Positions 13,832-22,614 of a DNA stretch of 26,212 nt are shown here, in pieces. Made by a program: the position numbers and the translations under genes. The stretch comes from Rhodocyclaceae bacterium (GTDB lineage: Bacteria; Pseudomonadota; Gammaproteobacteria; Burkholderiales; Rhodocyclaceae), in NCBI GenBank assembly GCA_025361105.1, contig JANYAW010000169.1, forward strand, positions 1 through 26,212, read 5' to 3'. Every line of letters starts with the position of its first letter. The first letter of the stretch is position 1. Below the pieces are notes generated by a model, which saw only the letters and a list, made by a program, of their open reading frames with translations, made no database searches and was not told the DNA's origin.

Positions 13832-16096
13832 ATGAGTTCAGTACTAGCCGCCACCAATACCCGCGTTGCCCATCGAATTTGTCCATTTTGTGAGGCCTGT
13901 TGCGGCCTTGAACTGACTATCGAGAATGAGAAAGTCATTTCCGTACGCGGACATGACGCGGATGTTTTCTCAAAAGGCTACATTTGCCCTAAAGGCGTGG
14001 CAATCAAAAATCTGCACGATGATCCCGACCGCTTGCGCGTGCCACTAATCAAGCGTGATGGAAAATTTGTCGAAGCCAGTTGGGATGAAGCCTTTGCCGA
14101 AATCGAACGCCGCCTGCCGCCGCTAGTCGCAACTGGTGGTGGTGATGCGGTGGCGATGACCTTTGGCAATCCGGCGGCGCACAAAATCGGCTTGCTGCTC
14201 TACGGCGGGCGGGTCGCCAAGGCGCTCAAGACGCGCAATGTTTTTTCCGCTTCGACGCTGGATCAAATGCCCAAGCAATTGTCCTCGGGCTTGATGTTTG
14301 GCGCTTGGCTGTCGATTCCCGTGCCGGATATCGAGCGCTGCGATTTGCTCATCGTGCTCGGTGCCAATCCGGTCGCGTCCAACGGCAGTTTATGGACCGT
14401 GCCGGATTTTCGCGGCAAAGCCAAAGCACTCAAAGCCCGTGGCGGACGCATGGTAGTGATCGATCCGCGCCGATCCGAGACCGCCGAAATGGCCAATGCC
14501 CATCACACCATTCGGCCGGGCGGCGACGTGTTCTTGTTACTTGGCATGGTGCATACCTTATTCGCCGAAAAGCTGGTGACGCTTGGCACGGTTGGCGAGC
14601 ATATCGCTGGATTCAGCGAACTCGAGTCGACCATAAACGTCGCGCAGTTCTCGGCCGAATCGGTGGCCGGTCGCTGCGGGATTGCCCCCGAAGTCATCCG
14701 CCAACTGGCCCGCGATATGGCCGGAACCAAGCGCGCTGCCCTGTATTCGCGCATCGGTACCTGCACACAAGAATTCGGCACTACGGGGAGTTGGCTGGTC
14801 GATGTGGTCAATACTTTGACCGGACACCTCGATAGCCCAGGCGGTGTGATGTTTCCCAAACCCGCTGCGTTTGCAGTCAATACGCAGGCTGGCAAGCCGG
14901 GCACTATTGGCGTTGGCAAAGGCGTGGTAGTGGGCCGTCACCGTAGCCGTGTTTCCAACGCGCCGGAAGTCTATGGCGAACTGCCGATAGGCTGCCTCGC
15001 CGAGGAGATCCAAACGCCGGGCGTCGGTCAGGTGCGCGCGCTGATCACTATCGCCAGCAATCCTGTGCTCTCGTCACCCAACGGCCAGCGCTTGACCGAG
15101 GCGCTGGAACAACTCGATTTCATGGTCAGCTTGGATATTTATTTGAACGAAACCACTCGCCATGCCGACGTAATTTTGCCCGGCCGGTCGCCCTTGGAAG
15201 ACCCGCATTTCGATGTCGCCTTCCCGCAATTTTCCTTCCGTAATCATGCCCGTTACAGCCCGCCGGTATTTGAACCAACGCCGGGGCAGCCAGCTGAATG
15301 GGAAATCCTCTTGCGGCTTGAAGCCATCGTCACGGGACGCGGCGCTCAAGTGGATTTGGAAGCCTTCGAAGACGAGCGATTCGCGGCGGATTTGGAGCGG
15401 CAAATTGGCTCGGCGGCTGATGCAGTCCAGTTGGCGCTGGCCACAGTGCCATTGCGCCGTGGTCCGGATCGACTTATTGATCTTGCTCTACGCGGCGGCC
15501 CCTATGGTGACCAATTCGGCCGCAAAGCTGATGGCATCTCGCTGAACAAAGTGCAGGCAGCCGCCGATGGTATTGACCTTGGTGAATTGATGCCACGCAT
15601 CCCCGAAATGTTGCGCACGCCATCGGGCAAGGTGGAACTCGCGCCGCCGATATTGATGGCCGATTTGGCACGCGCTGCGGCCAAGCTGCTGCAGCCAGCG
15701 CCGGATTTGGTCATTGTCGGTCGTCGTCAAATTCGCTCCAATAATAGCTGGATGCATAACCTGCCCATCCTGAGCAAAGGCCCTTTCCGTTGTACTGCAT
15801 TGGTGCATCCGCTTGATGCCGCCAAGCGTGGAATCGCCGATGGCGCACGCGCAAAAGTCTCGGCCAATTCACGCAGCATCGAGGTTCAAGTTGAAGTCAG
15901 CGACGAGATGATGCAAGGTGTAGTCAGCCTGCCACACGGCTGGGGTCACGATGTGCCAGGCACCGGACAGCGCATCGCGAGTGAGCGTCCGGGCGCAAAT
16001 CTCAATGCACTGTTTGACGAAAATTGGCGCGACCCGCTATCAGGAAATTCTGTGCTCTCAGGTGTGCCGATTGAATTGACAGCAATTGCTCCGTAG
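13832..16096 (+). CDS. Molybdopterin-dependent oxidoreductase (formate dehydrogenase/nitrate reductase superfamily)
   Basis: The 754-aa catalytic subunit belongs to the DMSO-reductase superfamily. An N-terminal [4Fe-4S] motif is made of C17-x2-C20-x3-C24 and C52 (YICPKG, with the conserved Lys54). Then come the molybdopterin-binding core (VLGANPVASNGSLWTVPDFRGKAKAL; VIDPRRSETAEMA) and a C-terminal dinucleotide-binding domain (about 628-750, VIVGRRQIRSNNSWMHNLP). The usual molybdenum-ligand Cys or Sec is not visible: the matching stretch (FSASTLDQMPKQLSSGLMFG, 138-157) has none. No Tat signal is seen, so it is probably cytoplasmic. The substrate is unknown, and no electron-transfer subunit is adjacent. 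The kinase gene follows 15 bases on. Confidence 0.85.
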   Translation: MSSVLAATNTRVAHRICPFCEACCGLELTIENEKVISVRGHDADVFSKGYICPKGVAIKNLHDDPDRLRVPLIKRDGKFVEASWDEAFAEIERRLPPLVATGGGDAVAMTFGNPAAHKIGLLLYGGRVAKALKTRNVFSASTLDQMPKQLSSGLMFGAWLSIPVPDIERCDLLIVLGANPVASNGSLWTVPDFRGKAKALKARGGRMVVIDPRRSETAEMANAHHTIRPGGDVFLLLGMVHTLFAEKLVTLGTVGEHIAGFSELESTINVAQFSAESVAGRCGIAPEVIRQLARDMAGTKRAALYSRIGTCTQEFGTTGSWLVDVVNTLTGHLDSPGGVMFPKPAAFAVNTQAGKPGTIGVGKGVVVGRHRSRVSNAPEVYGELPIGCLAEEIQTPGVGQVRALITIASNPVLSSPNGQRLTEALEQLDFMVSLDIYLNETTRHADVILPGRSPLEDPHFDVAFPQFSFRNHARYSPPVFEPTPGQPAEWEILLRLEAIVTGRGAQVDLEAFEDERFAADLERQIGSAADAVQLALATVPLRRGPDRLIDLALRGGPYGDQFGRKADGISLNKVQAAADGIDLGELMPRIPEMLRTPSGKVELAPPILMADLARAAAKLLQPAPDLVIVGRRQIRSNNSWMHNLPILSKGPFRCTALVHPLDAAKRGIADGARAKVSANSRSIEVQVEVSDEMMQGVVSLPHGWGHDVPGTGQRIASERPGANLNALFDENWRDPLSGNSVLSGVPIELTAIAP

Positions 16097-16111
16097 TGCG
16101 GAGCCGCGCCC
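16088..16111 (+). promoter_or_regulatory. Hairpin hiding the kinase ribosome-binding site around the upstream stop codon
   Basis: GCTCCG (16088-16093) and CGGAGC (16099-16104) form a 6-bp stem. The 5-base loop TAGTG begins with the stop codon TAG (16094-16096) of the molybdopterin gene. GGAG (16100-16103) in the 3' arm is the ribosome-binding site for the TTG at 16112, 8 bases on. A ribosome terminating at TAG would open the stem, so coupling is likely. Confidence 0.55.
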
Positions 16112-18646
16112 TTGAATACCCCGGCCATAGCGATAGACCCAATGCCAACGGCCGCACGGGATATCGACGTTGAATTACTTTATGCCGCGTATGGACGCAA
16201 GACGAAGAATGCATTACTGAACGTTGGCACCGCGCTTTCAATCGCCTTGTTGTTCCGACCTTTATTTGAACGAGACCTCATCACTATTTGGGTGATCGCA
16301 ATTTTGCTGGCAACGATGATTGTGTCGCTAGACGTTTGGTGGTTCAAACGTACCATACCAACAGTTCAGCATCTCCATCCGCACCTATCCTTCGGCCGCT
16401 GGCAAACCCGATACTTGGTTCAGAGTGGAATCACTGGACTCGCATGGTCGGTGGGACCGAGTTTGATGATTTTGTATTCCAGCGGCGCGGGACTGACCAT
16501 CTGCCTTCTGGTATTGATTGCTGTGTGTTCCATCGCTATGAACACGCTTGCCGAACAGCAAACGGCCATGCAGACATTTTTAGCTACGGCGCTGCTGCCC
16601 CCTGCTATCACTTCCGCTTTGATTGGTGGGCCAGTCGAGATATTGTTGTCCGTGACGCTAGTGGTTGGACTGGCCCAGTTTATGCTCGTCGGACGCGATT
16701 CCAATGAGTCCATGCGCGATCGTCTCGAGGCAAAACAGCGCCTACGCAACATTCTGGATTCTGCACAGGATGCAATCATAGAAATGGACAATGCCGGCAT
16801 CATCACCGACTGGAACGCTCGTGCTGAATCGATCTTTGGCAGCACCAAAACGGAAATGCTGGGGAAGAATATTGTTGACGTCAATGTGCCGGAAAAGCAT
16901 CGTGCATATCACCGCCAACGGCTTGCACGCTTTGTCGGGACAAACGTCGACCAGACCAGTCCAAGGTTTGAAATGGAAATGCAGCGCCGCAATGGCGAAG
17001 TGTTCGCCAGCGAGGGGACAATTACTGCTCGTAGCGCAGGCAACGTTCGCTACTTCAACGCGTTTATTTCCGACATCACAAAACGCAAAGCGGCCGAATC
17101 AAGACTTGCCCTATTCCGTCGCGTGTTTGACGCCACCAATCAATGCATTGTAATTACTGACGGTCGCGGTCGATTTGTTTATCTGAACCAAGCGTTAACG
17201 CAGTTGCTTGGTTATTCGCGGACAGAATTGCTCGGCCAGGAATTCAGCATCCTGTTAGAAAAAAGTGTTGCCGAACAATACAGTCGCAGCATTATTGAAT
17301 CAGTAACAAAAGGCGATGGCTGGGATGGAGAAATTCCCATGACGCGCAAGGATGGTAGCCACTTCATCGCATTTAGCCGAATTGGTTTTGTGGTCAACGA
17401 GCAAAATAAAATTCAATATGTATTTAATATTTTTATTGATTTCTCCGAGGAGCTCGCACGACGCACCGAACTTGCCAAGGCCAAAGACGCTGCTGAGAGC
17501 GCCAACAAGGCGAAATCCGAATTTTTAGCCAGCATGAGCCACGAATTGCGCACGCCAATGAATGCGATTCTTGGCTTCGCGCAAATATTGGAATATGACG
17601 ACGAACTGAATTCGGATCAAAAAGATAGTGTGGCAGAAATTCTCAAAGGTGGACGGCACCTGCTTGAGCTAATCACCGAAGTCCTGGATCTTGCAAAAAT
17701 TGAATCCGGACGTGTTCACTTATCTATCGAACCGGTCGACGTTGCTCAACTGGTCGAAGAGTGCCAGCAACTAATGCAGCCCTTGGCAATCGTCCGCAAC
17801 ATCAAGCTAAGCATTGACGTTCCGGATCAAACTGCAGTAGCCGCCGACCGCACGCGCCTTAAACAAGTGCTGCTCAATCTGCTGTCCAATGCGATCAAAT
17901 ACAACCGCGACAACGGCAAAATTCATGTCAGCGTGTCGAACCGGACCAACAGCGATTTTTTGCGCATCAACATCACCGATACCGGTCGCGGTATCGACGC
18001 TGCGAACATCGACTTGCTGTTCCAGGCGTTTAACCGGCTAGGTGCAGAAAACAGCGCGATAGAAGGTAGTGGCATCGGATTGACGATCACCAGGCAATTG
18101 ATGCAACTCATGGCTGGCACCGTCGGAGTGGATAGTGTAGTGGGAACAGGGAGCACATTCTGGCTCGAGTTACCGTTTGCACAATTCGAAACGCATGACA
18201 AAGTGCCGGAACAAAATCAACTGCAAGCCCAGCTCGTGTTTGGTAAAAAACAACGGATCCTGTGTATCGATGACAATCGCGTGAATTTGAAGTTGATTTC
18301 TCAGATGCTCAACAGACGAGACAATCTCGAGGTGTTGACCGCACCATCGCCTCAACTCGGCATTGAACTTGCGCTTGCCCAAAGCCCCGATCTGATCTTG
18401 CTTGATATCAACATGCCAGACATGGATGGATATCAAGTCTTGGAAATACTCAAAAGCGATCCGCAACTCAAATCCGTGCCGGTGTTCGCGGTATCTGCCA
18501 ATGCCATGCCGCGGGATATTGAGCGTGGCTTGGCAGCCGGATTTACGCAGTACTTGGTCAAGCCGCTTGACGTTTACGTTCTGCTGAAAATTGTTGATGA
18601 CACACTGACCAGGCCACGAATCGATTCGTCAGAAGGAAGCACATGA
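16112..18646 (+). CDS. Membrane hybrid sensor histidine kinase with two PAS domains
   Basis: The 844-aa kinase has about six membrane segments in residues 25-195. A first PAS domain follows (about 213-335, ILDSAQDAIIEMDNAGIITDWN), then a second (about 338-455, VFDATNQCIVITDGRGRFVYLN). The HisKA domain has phospho-acceptor His477 in SMSHELRTPMNAILGF, and the HATPase domain (about 575-690) has DTGRGI and GSGIGLTIT. A C-terminal receiver (about 715-830) has Asp765 in LLDINMPDMDGYQ. No HPt domain follows, so phosphate may pass to the next gene's receiver via another protein. The TTG at 16112 is preferred to the ATG at 16142 because GGAG lies 8 bases before it. The stop overlaps the next ATG (ATGA). 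Confidence 0.93.
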   Translation: MNTPAIAIDPMPTAARDIDVELLYAAYGRKTKNALLNVGTALSIALLFRPLFERDLITIWVIAILLATMIVSLDVWWFKRTIPTVQHLHPHLSFGRWQTRYLVQSGITGLAWSVGPSLMILYSSGAGLTICLLVLIAVCSIAMNTLAEQQTAMQTFLATALLPPAITSALIGGPVEILLSVTLVVGLAQFMLVGRDSNESMRDRLEAKQRLRNILDSAQDAIIEMDNAGIITDWNARAESIFGSTKTEMLGKNIVDVNVPEKHRAYHRQRLARFVGTNVDQTSPRFEMEMQRRNGEVFASEGTITARSAGNVRYFNAFISDITKRKAAESRLALFRRVFDATNQCIVITDGRGRFVYLNQALTQLLGYSRTELLGQEFSILLEKSVAEQYSRSIIESVTKGDGWDGEIPMTRKDGSHFIAFSRIGFVVNEQNKIQYVFNIFIDFSEELARRTELAKAKDAAESANKAKSEFLASMSHELRTPMNAILGFAQILEYDDELNSDQKDSVAEILKGGRHLLELITEVLDLAKIESGRVHLSIEPVDVAQLVEECQQLMQPLAIVRNIKLSIDVPDQTAVAADRTRLKQVLLNLLSNAIKYNRDNGKIHVSVSNRTNSDFLRINITDTGRGIDAANIDLLFQAFNRLGAENSAIEGSGIGLTITRQLMQLMAGTVGVDSVVGTGSTFWLELPFAQFETHDKVPEQNQLQAQLVFGKKQRILCIDDNRVNLKLISQMLNRRDNLEVLTAPSPQLGIELALAQSPDLILLDINMPDMDGYQVLEILKSDPQLKSVPVFAVSANAMPRDIERGLAAGFTQYLVKPLDVYVLLKIVDDTLTRPRIDSSEGST

Positions 18647-19725
18647 ACGCTGTTACAGTGAATGCTGATCGCATTTTCATGGTCGATGATGAACCGTCCA
18701 ATCTAAAACTGATTGAAAAATTATTGACTAGCCAAGGTTACCAAAACCTCGTATCGATTCAAGATTCCCGCGAAGTGCTACTGCGCTATGCCGAAGGGCG
18801 GCCAGACTTGATTTTGTTGGACATCAACATGCCCCATTTGGATGGCTATCAAGTGATGGAGCAACTCAAAGCGCTCAACGATCCGCTGCTCCCGCCGATT
18901 GTTATCTTGACAGCACAGCACGGTCACGATTTTTTGCTAAAAGCTCTGGCGGCAGGCGCGCGTGATTTCGTTAGCAAGCCTTTCGATCGCCTTGAACTCC
19001 TGATGCGTGTTCGAAATTTGCTGGAAGCCCACGCAGCGCATCGCCTAGTTTTCGAACAAAAAGATTTACTGGAAAGGATGGTGCAAGAGCGCACCAAGGA
19101 GCTCAATGAATCACGTCTGCAAGTCGTGCGTCATCTTGGCCGCGCGGCTGAGTATCGTGACAACGAAACCGGATTGCACATCGTACGGATGAGCCAAATC
19201 TCGGCGATCGTGGCGAAGAGCCTAGGTTGGAATGCTGCCGATTGCGAACTCATTTTGCTCGCCAGCCCAATGCATGACATCGGCAAAATCGGCATTTCGG
19301 ATGGCATCTTGCTTAAACGTGGCAAGTTTGAGCCGCACGAATGGGAAATTATGAAAACGCACGCCTCTATCGGTGCCGACATCTTGAGCGATGGCGATTC
19401 GAGTTTGTTGCAACTAGCCAGTCTTGTTGCGCTCACGCATCACGAAAAATGGGACGGTAGCGGCTACCCCAAAGGACTGGTCGGCGAAGCCATACCGCAA
19501 GCCGCACGTATCGTTGCCATCGCAGACGTGTTTGATGCATTAACTTCAGCGCGACCTTACAAAAGGGCTTGGTCGATTGAGCAGGCAGTGGCCTTGATTA
19601 CTGAGAGGTCAGGTACACATTTTGATCCTGAAGTCGTCGAACACTTTCACAAGTGCCTACCGGAAATTCTGACCATGCGTGATCAGTATTTGGAACCAGT
19701 GGCGGACGATTGTGACATCGGTTAA
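18643..19725 (+). CDS. Response regulator with HD-GYP cyclic-di-GMP phosphodiesterase domain
   Basis: The 360-aa protein has an N-terminal receiver (about 5-125) with Asp60 in LLDINMPHLDGYQ. A coiled linker (about 128-155, VFEQKDLLERMVQERTKELNES) leads to an HD-GYP domain (about 160-345). The HD pair is His211-Asp212 (HDIGKIG), and the GYP segment is HHEKWDGSGYPKG (266-278), so the metal-binding and family motifs look intact. It should hydrolyse cyclic di-GMP when phosphorylated. The ATGA overlap with the hybrid kinase makes that kinase its likely partner. With the diguanylate cyclase at 4351-5970 the window holds opposing enzymes of cyclic-di-GMP turnover. Whether they act on the same pool is unknown. 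Confidence 0.94.
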   Translation: MNAVTVNADRIFMVDDEPSNLKLIEKLLTSQGYQNLVSIQDSREVLLRYAEGRPDLILLDINMPHLDGYQVMEQLKALNDPLLPPIVILTAQHGHDFLLKALAAGARDFVSKPFDRLELLMRVRNLLEAHAAHRLVFEQKDLLERMVQERTKELNESRLQVVRHLGRAAEYRDNETGLHIVRMSQISAIVAKSLGWNAADCELILLASPMHDIGKIGISDGILLKRGKFEPHEWEIMKTHASIGADILSDGDSSLLQLASLVALTHHEKWDGSGYPKGLVGEAIPQAARIVAIADVFDALTSARPYKRAWSIEQAVALITERSGTHFDPEVVEHFHKCLPEILTMRDQYLEPVADDCDIG

Positions 19726-19747
19726 TAGCTACTTAAGGCCTGTTTTC

Positions 19748-19775
19748 GCCAGTTGGTGCTGGTGACACGCCGTTA
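19748..19775 (+). repeat. Short copy of the dispersed intergenic repeat
   Basis: This is the cleanest short form: CGCCAGTTGGTGCTGGTG followed directly by ACACGCCGTTA. It lies between the HD-GYP gene and the serine hydrolase gene. Confidence 0.88.
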
Positions 19776-19782
19776 AATTATC

Positions 19783-19795
19783 TAATCGCCGATTA
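19783..19795. promoter_or_regulatory. Perfect palindrome before the serine hydrolase gene
   Basis: TAATCGCCGATTA is a perfect 6+1+6 palindrome, 8 bases after a repeat copy and 39 bases before the ATG. It could be an operator, but this is inferred from symmetry and position only. Confidence 0.25.
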
Positions 19796-19834
19796 CGCTG
19801 ATCGCGTTTGAAAAAAATCAAATGGAGGCATCGA

Positions 19835-21166
19835 ATGTCCGCACTACTTACTGATATTACGGCAAGCACCAATCGCTATCTGGCCGGTACCCTGCCCTCG
19901 CGTACTTGGCTGCGCACTTTGCTGATCGCTTCCGATTTGGATTCGGTAACCGACCGCGACACGGATGCCGAAGTCGCTCCCGAGTCCGTTGGCGTAAACA
20001 CGGCAAGTGTCGATGCCATTTGGCGTGCGACGCGCGGCTTGTACAGCACCGGCTATTACCCGGCGATCATGTTGTGCGTGCGCCGTCGTGGCGAGATTAT
20101 TCTCAACCGTGCCATCGGCCATGCCAACGGATTTTTACCCGGTCAGCCGTCCACAGATGTGATCAAGGCAAGCATCAATACGCCCGCCTGCATTTACTCG
20201 TCAAGCAAAGCAATGACAGCGATTGCCATTCACCGACTGGCAGATTCAGGCAAGATCAATTTGCTTGATCCCGTCTGTCATTACATTCCCGAATTTGCCG
20301 CCAACGGAAAAGATCGCTTGACCATTTATCAAGTGCTCACGCATCGTGGCGGCGTGCCGGGCATTCCGGTTGATGAACCACCACAAACGGTGAGCAACCA
20401 TAAGCGCATGCTGGAACTGATCTGCGCCGCTACGCCGCATAGCATTCATGGTCGCAGTCAGGCCTATCACGCACTGACCGGCGGCACCATCTTGCAAGAA
20501 GTGCTGGAGCGTGCCACCGGCGCATCGCTGGTTGGCTATTGGCGGCAACATTTCAAAAAGCCGATGGGTTTTCGCTTTCTCGATTACGGCACGAGCGAAG
20601 CGGACTTCCATCTGATGGCGCGCGACTATGTCAGCGGCGTCAAGGTGCCTGAATTCATCACGCAATATCTCAAACCATACCTTGGCGTCGACGCAGAAAA
20701 AGATGGCCATTTGCTCAACGAATACGATTTTTACGCCCGCCCGATTGCTGCCGGAAATATGGTGGCGACTGCCGAAGAGCTTGGTCGGTTTTTTCAAATG
20801 TTGCTTGACGATGGTCGCTATCACGACAAGCAAATAATTTCGCCATTGTGTGTGCATCGTGCGACGATGGAATCTTCGCCCCATCAAATGGATGGCGTGC
20901 TGAAAATTCCTTTGCGCTTCTCGGCCGGGATGATGTTGGGCGGCGACAATTTCGGGCTTTACGGCAAACACACCGGTCGCGCCTTTGGTCATTTGGGTCT
21001 GGTCAATATTTTCGGCTGGGCAGATCCCGAACGTGATCTTTCGGTTGGCCTAATCACCACCGGCAAGCCATTGCTGGCGCCAAATCTTGGCTATGTCGCG
21101 GCCTTGATTCACGCTATTAGCGGCGGCATTCCAAGAGACGGCGACGTGCTGCGTGCGGCGGCATAA
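19835..21166 (+). CDS. Serine hydrolase of the beta-lactamase/penicillin-binding-protein fold
   Basis: The 443-aa protein has the class C beta-lactamase/EstB/DD-peptidase fold. The nucleophile motif SxxK is Ser122-xx-Lys125 (CIYSSSKAMTAIAIHRLADSG). The second-motif region is QAYHALTGGTILQEVLE, with a tyrosine, and a C-terminal FGHLGLVN could be the third-motif equivalent. No signal peptide is seen, so it is probably cytoplasmic, which favours an esterase or D-amino-acid peptidase over a secreted beta-lactamase. Substrate cannot be predicted from sequence alone. The ATG at 19835 is chosen because GGAGG lies 6 bases before it; a TTG at 19808 is in frame. It precedes the DadA-like gene by 63 bases. 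Confidence 0.85.
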   Translation: MSALLTDITASTNRYLAGTLPSRTWLRTLLIASDLDSVTDRDTDAEVAPESVGVNTASVDAIWRATRGLYSTGYYPAIMLCVRRRGEIILNRAIGHANGFLPGQPSTDVIKASINTPACIYSSSKAMTAIAIHRLADSGKINLLDPVCHYIPEFAANGKDRLTIYQVLTHRGGVPGIPVDEPPQTVSNHKRMLELICAATPHSIHGRSQAYHALTGGTILQEVLERATGASLVGYWRQHFKKPMGFRFLDYGTSEADFHLMARDYVSGVKVPEFITQYLKPYLGVDAEKDGHLLNEYDFYARPIAAGNMVATAEELGRFFQMLLDDGRYHDKQIISPLCVHRATMESSPHQMDGVLKIPLRFSAGMMLGGDNFGLYGKHTGRAFGHLGLVNIFGWADPERDLSVGLITTGKPLLAPNLGYVAALIHAISGGIPRDGDVLRAAA

Positions 21167-21180
21167 ACGCAGCTAGTCGC

Positions 21181-21206
21181 GCAACTAAGTCACGCAACTA
21201 AGTTGC
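21181..21206. repeat. Short tandem repeat in the gap before dadA
   Basis: GCAACTAAGT occurs twice (21181-21190, 21194-21203), and the second copy runs into GCAACTAAGTTGC, a perfect 6+1+6 palindrome. It occupies the 63-base gap between the serine hydrolase and dehydrogenase genes. Confidence 0.5.
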
Positions 21207-21229
21207 CACCAAACTATCGAGGCAAAGCC

Positions 21230-22531
21230 ATGAAAATCGCAATTCTCGGCAGCGGCGTAATCGGCACCACCACTGCGTACTACCTCGCCAAAGCCGGCCA
21301 CGAAGTCATCGTCATAGAACGCCAAGCAGGCGCTGCGCTGGAAACCAGCTACGCCAATGCTGGCGAAGTCTCGCCTGGCTACTCAGCGCCGTGGGCCGGT
21401 CCTGGCGTGCCGGCCAAAGCCATCAAGTGGATGCTGATGTCGCACAGCCCGCTGGTGATCTGGCCGATGCTCGACCGGCGCATGTGGATGTGGGGCATCG
21501 CCATGCTGCGCAACTGCACTGAGGCACGCTACGCGCTCAACAAAAGCCGCATGGTGCGCCTTGCCGAATACAGCCGCGATTGCCTCATGCAATTGCGCGC
21601 CGATACCGGCATCCAATACGACGAACGCACGCAAGGCACGCTGCAACTTTTTCGCACCCAAAAGCAACTCGAGGGCACGGGCAAAGACATCGACGTGCTC
21701 AAGCAATACGGCGTGCCGTTTGAGTTGCTCGATGTCGATGGTCTTGTCAAAGTCGAACCAGCGCTGGCCTTGGTCAAAGAAAAATTCGTCGGCGCGTTAC
21801 GTCTCCCGCGTGATGAAACCGGCGACTGTTTCATGTTCACGCAAAACCTGGCGACGATGGCCGAAGCGCTAGGCGTGAAGTTCCGTTATGACGAAAAAAT
21901 ATTGCGCATCACCAGCATGGGCGAGCGCGTCACCGGTGTAGTGACCAACAAAGGTGAAATAAAAGCCGATGCCTATCTCGTCGCGCTCGGCAGTTTCTCG
22001 GCGCAAATGCTGCGTCCCTTAGGCGTGCATATTCCCGTCTATCCGGTCAAAGGCTATTCCATCACCGTGCCCATCACTGATGTCAACTACGCCCCCGAAT
22101 CCACCATCATGGACGAGACCCACAAAGTCGCCGTGACGCGCTTGGGCGGCCGCATACGCGTCGGCGGTACTGCAGAATTAGCCGGATACAGCCTCAATCT
22201 GCGCGAATCACGGCGCGAGACTTTGAATCACGTGGTCACCGATTTATTCCCCCGTGGCGGCGATATTTCCAAAGCCGAATTCTGGTGCGGCCTGCGCCCG
22301 ATGACCCCCGACGGCACGCCCGTGCTGGGCGGCACGCCCTACCCCAACCTGCACGTCGCCACTGGCCACGGCACGCTGGGCTGGACCATGGCCGCAGGAA
22401 CGGGGCGCGTCGTCGCCGACATGCTCTCCAACCGCAACCCGGATATCGACATCGGCGGATTAACGCTGGCGCGATATACGCGGGGGATGATTGGATTTAG
22501 TGGATTTAGTGGCTATCGATCGGTGGGATAA
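21230..22531 (+). CDS. dadA: D-amino-acid dehydrogenase, small subunit type
   Basis: The 433-aa flavoprotein (E. coli DadA has 432) oxidises D-amino acids, typically D-alanine, to 2-oxo acids and passes electrons to the respiratory chain. The FAD motif ILGSGVIGTTTAYYLAKAGHEV (Gly7, Gly9, Gly12) and ERQAGAALETSYANAGEVSPGYSAPWAGPGVPAKA are strongly DadA-like. The C-terminal GLRPMTPDGTPVLGGTPYPNLHVATGHGTLGWTMAAGTGRVVADM closes the DAO fold. The ATG at 21230 has GAGG a few bases upstream; a TTG at 21203 lies in a palindrome and is less likely. No racemase (dadX) gene is nearby. Placement after a beta-lactamase-fold hydrolase could mean the two act on D-alanyl compounds, but that is inference. Confidence 0.93.
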   Translation: MKIAILGSGVIGTTTAYYLAKAGHEVIVIERQAGAALETSYANAGEVSPGYSAPWAGPGVPAKAIKWMLMSHSPLVIWPMLDRRMWMWGIAMLRNCTEARYALNKSRMVRLAEYSRDCLMQLRADTGIQYDERTQGTLQLFRTQKQLEGTGKDIDVLKQYGVPFELLDVDGLVKVEPALALVKEKFVGALRLPRDETGDCFMFTQNLATMAEALGVKFRYDEKILRITSMGERVTGVVTNKGEIKADAYLVALGSFSAQMLRPLGVHIPVYPVKGYSITVPITDVNYAPESTIMDETHKVAVTRLGGRIRVGGTAELAGYSLNLRESRRETLNHVVTDLFPRGGDISKAEFWCGLRPMTPDGTPVLGGTPYPNLHVATGHGTLGWTMAAGTGRVVADMLSNRNPDIDIGGLTLARYTRGMIGFSGFSGYRSVG

Positions 22532-22535
22532 ATGA

Positions 22536-22564
22536 CGGCGTGTTGCCAGCGCCAACTGGTGAAA
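22536..22564 (-). repeat. Short copy of the dispersed intergenic repeat
   Basis: Read on the minus strand it is CACCAGTTGGCGCTGGCA followed by ACACGCCGTCA, the short form with a few substitutions. It begins shortly after the dadA stop. Confidence 0.8.
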
Positions 22565-22614
22565 TTGGTGTGATTCAACATATGCGGATGTTCTTGAACG
22601 TGGTATTGCAAGAC

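Noticed and set aside
16142..16144. ATG as the start of the hybrid kinase
   Set aside because: It has no ribosome-binding site, while the TTG at 16112 has GGAG at 8 bases.
20246..20992. 248-codon minus-strand frame inside the serine hydrolase gene
   Set aside because: It is antisense to a gene with clear motifs and shows no domain of its own.
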